Assembly (NCBI GenBank): GCA_023953845.1
Contig: JAMLJC010000001.1
Location: forward strand, 3,296,501-3,360,500
Direction: 5' to 3'
DNA from: Rhizobiaceae bacterium
Lineage (GTDB): Bacteria; Pseudomonadota; Alphaproteobacteria; Rhizobiales; Rhizobiaceae
Length of the DNA: 64,000 nt
How positions within the stretch are numbered: the first letter of the stretch is position 1; each line of letters starts with the position of its first letter. A program made the translations under genes and the position numbers. Shown piece by piece: positions 58,232 through 64,000 of the stretch. A model generated the notes under the pieces. That model saw nothing but the letters and a program-made list of their open reading frames with translations. It was not told where the DNA came from and made no database searches.

Positions 58232-58620
58232 GACTCCTCCTCGATACCCATATCGCGATTTGGACGCTGACCGAGCCGAAGCGCATTCCTGAGCTTCTAA
58301 TGGAAATGATAAGCGATGCGGAGAACATCGTTGCCGTATCGGTCGTCGCCATATGGGAAATTGCAATAAAGCATCGATTGAGGCGTCCCGACAGTCCGCC
58401 GTTTTCCGGATATGAGGCGATCGGGCATTTCGAAACTGCCGGCTTCAATCTTCTCAGTGTCACGCCTGCCCACGCCGCCTTCGTCGAGCGGCTGCCAATG
58501 CTGCATGGTGATCCGTTTGATCGGCTGATGCTGGCTCAGGCGATACTCGAGAACATGCAGTTCGTGACTTATGATCGCCACCTCTCGCGCTATGATGTCG
58601 GCATACTGACATGGCCCTGA
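58228..58620 (+). CDS. PIN-domain toxin (VapC type)
   Basis: The 130-residue protein has the PIN active-site residues in RLLLDTHIAIWTL (first Asp), VAIWEIAIKH (Glu), and DPFDRLMLAQAILE (Asp pair), and ends FVTYDRHLSRYDVGILTWP. VapC toxins are metal-dependent RNases. It begins with GTG at 58228. The pair lies between xseB and the pirin gene. Confidence 0.9.
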   Translation: MRLLLDTHIAIWTLTEPKRIPELLMEMISDAENIVAVSVVAIWEIAIKHRLRRPDSPPFSGYEAIGHFETAGFNLLSVTPAHAAFVERLPMLHGDPFDRLMLAQAILENMQFVTYDRHLSRYDVGILTWP

Positions 58621-58636
58621 TGAGGAGCGTCCATCC

Positions 58637-59557
58637 ATGAGCTTCTTTCCGGCACGCGATCCCGAACCCGGCGACGCCTTCTCCTGCGATGCGCTGGAAC
58701 TCATGGTGATCGCCAACGCCAAGGACATTGAGGGCTTTCCCGTTCGCCGCGCCCTGCCGACGGCCAAGCGCCGGCTGGTTGGGCCGTTCATCTTCTTCGA
58801 CCGCATGGGGCCGGCGATCCTGCGCGCCGATCAGGCCCTCGACGTGCGCCCGCACCCGCATATCGGGCTCGCCACCGTCACCTATCTTTTCGACGGCAGG
58901 ATCCGGCACCGCGATTCGCTCGGCACCGAGATGGTGATCGAGCCCGGCGACGTGAACCTGATGACGGCCGGGCGGGGGATCGTCCATTCCGAGCGTTCGC
59001 CGGAGGAATTGCGCGGCCACCCGCTCTCTATCTCCGGCCTGCAGACATGGATCGCCCTGCCGGACGCCAGGGAGGAAATGGCACCCGCTTTTGAGCACAC
59101 GATGCGGCGCGACCTGCCGGAATTTGCCGACGGCGGCGCCAGCGGCCGCGTCGTCATGGGCGGCTTCCAGGGTCTCGCCTCACCCGTGACGGGCTATTCC
59201 GACACGCTCTACGCGGACATCCGGCTCGAAGCGGGCGCCAGCATCGACATTCCGGCCGATGCCGAGGAACGCGCCATCTACGTTCTCGAAGGCAACGTCG
59301 TCATTGCCGGCGACCGCTTTCCCTCCGACCGGCTGCTCGTCTTCCGCCCCGGCGACCAGATCGTGGTGTCGTCGGAGCATGGCGCGCATTTCATGCTGTT
59401 CGGCGGCGCCTCGCTCGGTTCGAAACGCTATATCTGGTGGAACTTCGTGTCTTCCTCCAGGGAGCGCATCGAGCAGGCCAAGGAAGAATGGAAGACCGGC
59501 AAGTTCGACATCGTGCCGGGCGACGAGGAAGAATTCGTGCCCCTGCCTGCGGGCTGA
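58637..59557 (+). CDS. pirin family protein
   Basis: The 306-residue bicupin protein has the pirin motif VGPFIFFDRMGPAIL, then RPHPHIGLATVTYLFDGRIR and AGRGIVHSERSPEEL. These provide the metal-binding His, His, His and Glu. The second cupin continues with VIAGDRFPSDRLLVFRPGD. Pirins can act as quercetin dioxygenases or regulatory proteins; the function here is open. It follows the toxin gene after 16 bases. Confidence 0.9.
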   Translation: MSFFPARDPEPGDAFSCDALELMVIANAKDIEGFPVRRALPTAKRRLVGPFIFFDRMGPAILRADQALDVRPHPHIGLATVTYLFDGRIRHRDSLGTEMVIEPGDVNLMTAGRGIVHSERSPEELRGHPLSISGLQTWIALPDAREEMAPAFEHTMRRDLPEFADGGASGRVVMGGFQGLASPVTGYSDTLYADIRLEAGASIDIPADAEERAIYVLEGNVVIAGDRFPSDRLLVFRPGDQIVVSSEHGAHFMLFGGASLGSKRYIWWNFVSSSRERIEQAKEEWKTGKFDIVPGDEEEFVPLPAG

Positions 59558-59702
59558 GGCGTTCACAAGATATCCTCGCTGAGAGAAATTTGCTGGCTAT
59601 TTGCGCGCGATAGCCCCGAGCGCGTCACTGCTGCACATTTACATTCAGGAACATGCCCTCTATTTCGGATTCAGTTTCTCAACACGGACCATCAGCCGGA
59701 TC

Positions 59703-61616
59703 GTGAGTTCCACCGTCGAAACACCGCTGCTCGACCGGGTACGCATCCCGGCGGACCTGCGTGCGCTCAAGGAAAGCGAGCTGCCGCAGCTCGCCGCCGA
59801 ACTGCGCGCCGAGATGATCGACGCGGTGTCGCAGACCGGCGGCCACCTCGGCGCCGGCCTCGGCGTCATCGAGCTGACCGTGGCGCTGCATTACGTCTTC
59901 GATACGCCGGCCGACCGGCTGATCTGGGACGTCGGCCATCAGGCCTATCCGCACAAGATCCTCACCGGCCGCCGCGACCGCATCCGCACGCTCAGGCAGG
60001 AGGGCGGGCTTTCCGGCTTCACCAGGCGCGCCGAGAGCGAATACGATCCGTTCGGCGCGGCGCATTCCTCGACCTCGATCTCGGCCGGCCTCGGCATGGC
60101 CGTGGCGCGAGACCTCAAGGGCGGCGCCAACAACGTCATCGCGGTGATCGGCGACGGCGCCATGTCGGCGGGCATGGCCTATGAGGCGATGAACAATGCC
60201 GGCGCGCTGGACGCCCGGATGATCGTCATCCTCAACGACAACGACATGTCGATCGCGCCGCCGACCGGGGCGATGAGCGCCTATCTCGCGCGGCTGGCTT
60301 CCGGCCCCGCCTATCTCGGCCTGCGCGACATCGGCAAGAAGCTGACCTCCTATTTCGGCAAGCGGGCCGAGCGCGCCGTCTCCCGCGCCGTGGAGCATGC
60401 GCGCGGCTACGTCACCGGCGGCACCCTGTTCGAGGAGCTCGGCTTTTACCACATCGGCCCGATCGACGGTCACAATCTGGAGCACCTGATCCCGGTGCTG
60501 CGCAATGTGCGCGACCATGGCGACGGCCCGGTGCTGATCCACGTCGTCACCAAGAAGGGCAAGGGCTACGCGCCGGCCGAGGAGGCCAGCGACAAGTATC
60601 ACGGCGTCAACAAGTTCGACGTCATCACCGGGGCGCAGGCCAAGGCGCCCGCCAATGCTCCGGCCTACACGAAAGTCTTCGCCGAAAGCCTGATCCAGGA
60701 GGCGCGCGGGGACGACAGGATCGTCGCCATAACGGCCGCCATGCCGTCCGGCACTGGTCTCGACCTGTTCGGCGAGGCATTCCCGTCCCGCATCTTCGAT
60801 GTCGGCATCGCCGAGCAGCATGCCGTCACCTTTGCGGCCGGCCTCGCGACGGAGGGCCTAAGGCCCTTCTGCGCCATCTATTCGACTTTCCTGCAGCGCG
60901 CCTATGATCAGGTGGTCCACGACGTGGCCATCCAGAAACTGCCGGTGCGTTTTCCGATCGACCGCGCCGGCTTCGTCGGGGCCGATGGTCCGACCCATTG
61001 CGGCGCCTTCGACACGGCCTATCTCGCTTCGCTGCCGGGCTTCGTCGTCATGGCGGCTGCCGACGAGGCGGAACTGCGCCACATGGTGCGCACGGCGGCC
61101 GCCTACGATGCCGGTCCGATCGCCTTCCGCTATCCGCGTGGCAACGGCGTCGGCGTCGAGATGCCGGAACGCGGCCAGCTTCTGGAAATCGGCAAGGGCC
61201 GTGTGGTGCGCGAAGGCGCCAAGATCGCGCTTGTCTCGTTCGGCACGCGTCTCGCCGATTCGCTCCTCGCCGCCGAGGAACTGGGTGCGGCCGGTCTTTC
61301 CACCACTGTCGTCGATGCGCGTTTCGCCAAACCGCTGGACGAGGATCTGATCCGCCGCGTCGCCCGCTCGCACGAGGTGCTGATAACGGTCGAGGAGGGC
61401 TCGGTCGGCGGCTTCGGCAGCCAGGTGCTGCATTTCCTCGCCCGCGAGGGCCTGCTGGATCATGGGCTGAAAGTGCGGTCGCTGGTGCTGCCGGATGAGT
61501 TCACCGACCACGCCAAGCCGGAAAAGATGTATGCCGATGCGGGGCTGGACGCCGCCGGCATCGTGAAGACTGTGTTCGTGGCGCTGGGACAGGAAGTCAG
61601 GGCTGCCCGCGCCTGA
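59703..61616 (+). CDS. dxs: 1-deoxy-D-xylulose-5-phosphate synthase
   Basis: Dxs condenses pyruvate and glyceraldehyde 3-phosphate using thiamine diphosphate. The product DXP feeds isoprenoids and pyridoxal phosphate, so it links to ispE and pdxH in this window. The 637-residue product has GHQAYPHKILTGRRD, the TPP motif VIGDGAMSAGMAYEAMNNAG, GIAEQHAVTFAAGLATEG and DRAGFVGADGPTHCG. The GTG at 59703 (VSSTVETPLLDRVRIPADL) gives the standard length. Longer in-frame versions add low-value sequence. Confidence 0.96.
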   Translation: MSSTVETPLLDRVRIPADLRALKESELPQLAAELRAEMIDAVSQTGGHLGAGLGVIELTVALHYVFDTPADRLIWDVGHQAYPHKILTGRRDRIRTLRQEGGLSGFTRRAESEYDPFGAAHSSTSISAGLGMAVARDLKGGANNVIAVIGDGAMSAGMAYEAMNNAGALDARMIVILNDNDMSIAPPTGAMSAYLARLASGPAYLGLRDIGKKLTSYFGKRAERAVSRAVEHARGYVTGGTLFEELGFYHIGPIDGHNLEHLIPVLRNVRDHGDGPVLIHVVTKKGKGYAPAEEASDKYHGVNKFDVITGAQAKAPANAPAYTKVFAESLIQEARGDDRIVAITAAMPSGTGLDLFGEAFPSRIFDVGIAEQHAVTFAAGLATEGLRPFCAIYSTFLQRAYDQVVHDVAIQKLPVRFPIDRAGFVGADGPTHCGAFDTAYLASLPGFVVMAAADEAELRHMVRTAAAYDAGPIAFRYPRGNGVGVEMPERGQLLEIGKGRVVREGAKIALVSFGTRLADSLLAAEELGAAGLSTTVVDARFAKPLDEDLIRRVARSHEVLITVEEGSVGGFGSQVLHFLAREGLLDHGLKVRSLVLPDEFTDHAKPEKMYADAGLDAAGIVKTVFVALGQEVRAARA

Positions 61617-61834
61617 GCGGCGACGACAGGTGGCGGTTGATACGAGTTTCGCCCTAATTGCGAATTTCCCATCTCCGTTCCAGCATCGCCAGACACCACC
61701 TGAATCACCTTCCCCGCTCTCGCCGATAACCACCTGTTTACGCTGCTCTTTCGTCCTTCGCTTACCGTTTCCCTTGGGCGTTTCTTAGCCTGCCTGCGCT
61801 AGAACCGCGCCACGGCAGGGAGACAACGACAACC

Positions 61835-62131
61835 ATGAAGACCACGCTCGTTTGCGCGGCGGCGCTCGCCATGCTGACGGCTTCCGCGCAGGCGGAAGCC
61901 CGTTACGACCGCAAGCTCGAGGACGCCGTAAAGGCGCGGATCGCCGAGACGATCGGCGATATCCGGGGCAGCTTCGACTATGGCGCCGATGCGGAGTTCG
62001 TGCAGCCGGACCCTTTGACCACCGGCTCCGTTCCGGCGGTGCGACCGGAACGGAGAATTGATCGTGATGGGATTCGGCAGGGCCGCCTGACGCTCGCCGT
62101 GGACCGCAAGTTCGCGCGCCACGTCTTCTGA
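61835..62131 (+). CDS. secreted protein of unknown function
   Basis: The 98-residue product has a signal peptide (MKTTLVCAAALAMLTASAQA). The mature part contains RYDRKLEDAVKARIAETIGD and the tail RLTLAVDRKFARHVF, with no cysteine. No family was recognised. It ends shortly before the large palindromic repeat at 62164-62309. Confidence 0.6.
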   Translation: MKTTLVCAAALAMLTASAQAEARYDRKLEDAVKARIAETIGDIRGSFDYGADAEFVQPDPLTTGSVPAVRPERRIDRDGIRQGRLTLAVDRKFARHVF

Positions 62132-62163
62132 CAAAACTTGCCTTCCCCGGCGGCTTTCGCCAA

Positions 62164-62309
62164 TGAGTGTCTGAATCAAGAAACGCCAGGCCGAGGCGAA
62201 AATGATGATTTTGAGAACCGGAGCGGAGCGTACGTCTGGTACGTGAGCGCCGGAAGCGCAGAAATCGCCATTTGCAGACCGGCGTGGCGACTTCTGGATC
62301 AGACACTGA
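62164..62309. repeat. 146-bp palindromic repeat in the tlyA leader
   Basis: Outer arms (62164-62192 and 62281-62309) match as inverted copies at about 21 of 29 positions, both carrying GTGTCTGA/TCAGACAC. The centre is a second inverted repeat (CGTAC at 62229-62233 with GTACG at 62239-62243, flanked by CCGG-rich arms). The right end lies 6 bases before the tlyA ATG and supplies its GAGAG ribosome binding site. It resembles intergenic palindromes of rhizobial genomes. Confidence 0.7.
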
Positions 62310-62315
62310 GAGCCG

Positions 62316-63077
62316 ATGACCGCCTCCGGGAACGCCAGCCAGCGCCAGCGCCTTGACGAACTGCTCGTCAGCCGGGGCGATTTCGCCACCCGCTCGCGGG
62401 CGCGCGATGCCATTGAGCGCGGCACCGTCACGGTCGACGGGCGCGTCGCCGCCAAGCCGGGCCAGCCGGTCGCGCAAGACGCGGCGATCGTCATAGACGA
62501 TCCGGCACAGCGCTACGTCTCCCGCGCCGCGCTAAAACTGATCGCCGGGCTCGACCGTTTCGGCTTCGATCCGGCCGGTTGCGAGGCGCTCGATATCGGC
62601 GCCTCGACGGGCGGCTTCACACAGGTGCTGCTGGAGCGCGGCGCGGCGCATGTGACGGCTGTCGATGTCGGCCACGGCCAGCTTGCGTCGGAACTCGCCG
62701 CCGATCCGCGCGTCACCGCGCTGGAAGGGCTGAATGCCCGCGATCTTGGCCTTGCGCATCTTCGCGCCGCGCCCGACTTCCTCGTCTCCGACGTCAGCTT
62801 CATTTCCCTGAAACTGGCGCTGCCGCCGGCGCTCGCGCTTGCCGCGCCGGGAGCGAAGGGGGTCTTTCTGGTAAAGCCGCAATTCGAGGCGGGGCGGGAG
62901 GCCATCGGCAAGGGCGGACTGCTGCGCGACCCGAATGACGCGCCGCGTGTCGCGGAGGATCTGCGCTTGTGGCTCGACGCCGTTTCCGGCTGGCGCGCGA
63001 TCGGCCTCACCCCGTCACCCATCGAGGGCGGCGACGGCAACCGCGAATTTTTGCTGGCGGGAGTGAAGGACCAATGA
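62316..63077 (+). CDS. tlyA: TlyA-family rRNA 2'-O-methyltransferase
   Basis: The 253-residue protein has an N-terminal S4 RNA-binding domain (RLDELLVSRGDFATRSRARD) and a C-terminal FtsJ-like domain with the SAM site EALDIGASTGGFTQVLLERG. PDFLVSDVSFISLKLALPP and VFLVKPQFEAGREAIGKGG follow. TlyA methylates cytidines of 16S and 23S rRNA in mycobacteria. The 3' end overlaps the next gene start (ATGA). Confidence 0.92.
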   Translation: MTASGNASQRQRLDELLVSRGDFATRSRARDAIERGTVTVDGRVAAKPGQPVAQDAAIVIDDPAQRYVSRAALKLIAGLDRFGFDPAGCEALDIGASTGGFTQVLLERGAAHVTAVDVGHGQLASELAADPRVTALEGLNARDLGLAHLRAAPDFLVSDVSFISLKLALPPALALAAPGAKGVFLVKPQFEAGREAIGKGGLLRDPNDAPRVAEDLRLWLDAVSGWRAIGLTPSPIEGGDGNREFLLAGVKDQ

Positions 63078-64000
63078 GTTCACGCTTCCGCATCCATGGC
63101 CTCGGCGCGCAGGGCGACGGCGTCGCGCATACCGAGAGCGGTCCGGTCTTCATCCCCTTCACCCTGCCCGGCGAGGAGGTGACGGCGGCCCGCCAGAAGG
63201 AGAGGGCCGAACTGATCTCCGTGCTGGAGCCTTCGCCGGAGCGCATCGCGCCTGCCTGCCGGCATTTCACCGTGTGCGGCGGCTGCTCGCTCCAGCATAT
63301 GGAGCGCGATGCCTATCTCGCCTGGAAGCGCGGCAAGGTGGTCGATGCGCTGAAATCGCGCGGCATCGACGCGCCCGTCGCCGACATCGTGCCCTGCGCG
63401 CCGGCCTCGCGACGCCGCGCCGTCTTCTCCGCCCGCCGCACCGAGCGCGGCGCGGTGCTCGGCTACAACCGCGCCTTCTCGCACGAGATTGTCGACATCG
63501 AGGAATGCCCGATCCTCGTTCTCGAGATCGAGACGAAGCTGCCACTCGTCCGCGACGTCGCGGCACGGGTCGCGCGCACGCGCCTGCCCTTCCACCTGAC
63601 GGTGACGCGCACCGAATCCGGCCTCGACATCGCCGCGAGCGACAGCGGGCCGTTGACGGCGGCCGACCGCAGCGCGCTTACCGATTTCATCGTGCGGTCC
63701 GGCATCGCGCGGCTGACGGTCGACGGCGAGATCATCGTCGAGCCCAAAAAGCCGCTGGTCGATTTCAGCGGCGCCACCGTCACGCCGCCGCCCGGCGGTT
63801 TTTTGCAAGCGGTGCCGTCGGCCGAGAATGCCATGGCTGAACTTGTGATTGGCCATATCGGCAAGGCGAGAAAGGTTCTGGATCTTTTCGCCGGCTCTGG
63901 CACCTTTGCGCTGCGGCTCGCGAAATCCGCCGAGGTGCATGCGGTCGAGGGCGACGCCGCATCGCTCGCCGCGCTCGACCGCGGTTTTCGCATGGGAACC
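63074..64000 (+). CDS. TrmA/RumA-type class I RNA methyltransferase (partial)
   Basis: The gene starts with ATG at 63074 in an ATGA overlap with tlyA and is cut by the right edge after about 309 codons. The N-terminal TRAM-like region (GLGAQGDGVAHTESGPVFIP) is followed by a cysteine-rich motif CRHFTVCGGCSLQHM, the Fe-S ligands of RumA-type enzymes, and then the SAM-binding motif KVLDLFAGSGTFALRLA. It probably methylates uracil C5 in rRNA. Which position cannot be said. Confidence 0.9.
   Translation, partial: MSSRFRIHGLGAQGDGVAHTESGPVFIPFTLPGEEVTAARQKERAELISVLEPSPERIAPACRHFTVCGGCSLQHMERDAYLAWKRGKVVDALKSRGIDAPVADIVPCAPASRRRAVFSARRTERGAVLGYNRAFSHEIVDIEECPILVLEIETKLPLVRDVAARVARTRLPFHLTVTRTESGLDIAASDSGPLTAADRSALTDFIVRSGIARLTVDGEIIVEPKKPLVDFSGATVTPPPGGFLQAVPSAENAMAELVIGHIGKARKVLDLFAGSGTFALRLAKSAEVHAVEGDAASLAALDRGFRMGT

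Overview
The window comes from an alphaproteobacterium of the order Hyphomicrobiales (Rhizobiales), most likely a Mesorhizobium-like member of Phyllobacteriaceae. This rests on the high GC content, the frequent GTG and TTG starts, and gene sets typical of the order: an atpI-B-E-F'-F cluster without the F1 genes, DUF982, DUF1344 and DUF2007 proteins, an RT0821-type lipoprotein, and the xseB-dxs-tlyA block. It is chromosomal and mostly core. The genus is an inference.

Layout. 1-9.1 kb: the end of an SbmA/BacA transporter, a polysaccharide deacetylase, an NnrU-like protein, a YfgM-like protein with der, a SleB-type hydrolase, and the F0 ATP synthase operon with a good promoter and a strong terminator. 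9.1-21.1 kb: rnhB, a radical SAM gene, moaB-ispE, an S49 peptidase, small methyltransferases, a polyprenyl diphosphate synthase, a TPR-LysM protein, and metA behind an S-box-like leader. 21.2-39.2 kb: parDE, glyQ-aroA-glyS, a Sua5-type tRNA gene, an FAD dehydrogenase, ubiA, purD, two Rnk-type genes, an acyl-CoA dehydrogenase with an enoyl-CoA hydratase, a membrane-tailed nucleotidyl cyclase, and pdxH.

39.17-49.51 kb is a foreign element of about 10.3 kb bounded by a 14-bp direct repeat. It is integrated into the first codons of pdxH. The native ATG and promoter of pdxH now lie at the far end of the element, and the truncated gene reads in frame from element-derived sequence directly behind the integrase. 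The element carries an integrase, AlpA-like and XRE regulators, a TumE/TumA toxin-antitoxin pair, a two-domain muralytic enzyme, a cluster of small membrane proteins and a lipoprotein that resembles a lysis module, a KilA-N protein, and an RTX/cadherin-like protein. No capsid, portal, terminase or tail gene was seen, so it looks like a phage satellite or a reduced prophage.

49.5-64 kb returns to core: an RT0821-type lipoprotein, a DnaJ-type chaperone, fabI, a histidine phosphatase, aroC, ribB with a degenerate RibA-like domain, a membrane protein, an HDAC-like deacetylase, xseB, a VapBC-type pair inserted before a pirin, dxs, tlyA and the start of a TrmA/RumA-type methyltransferase. dxs supplies a precursor for isoprenoids (ispE and the polyprenyl synthase are also here) and for pyridoxal phosphate (pdxH).

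The most notable observations are the start-replacing integration in pdxH, the S-box-like structure upstream of metA, a low-GC patch inside glyS, and several palindromic intergenic repeats. No tRNA, rRNA or CRISPR array was recognised.
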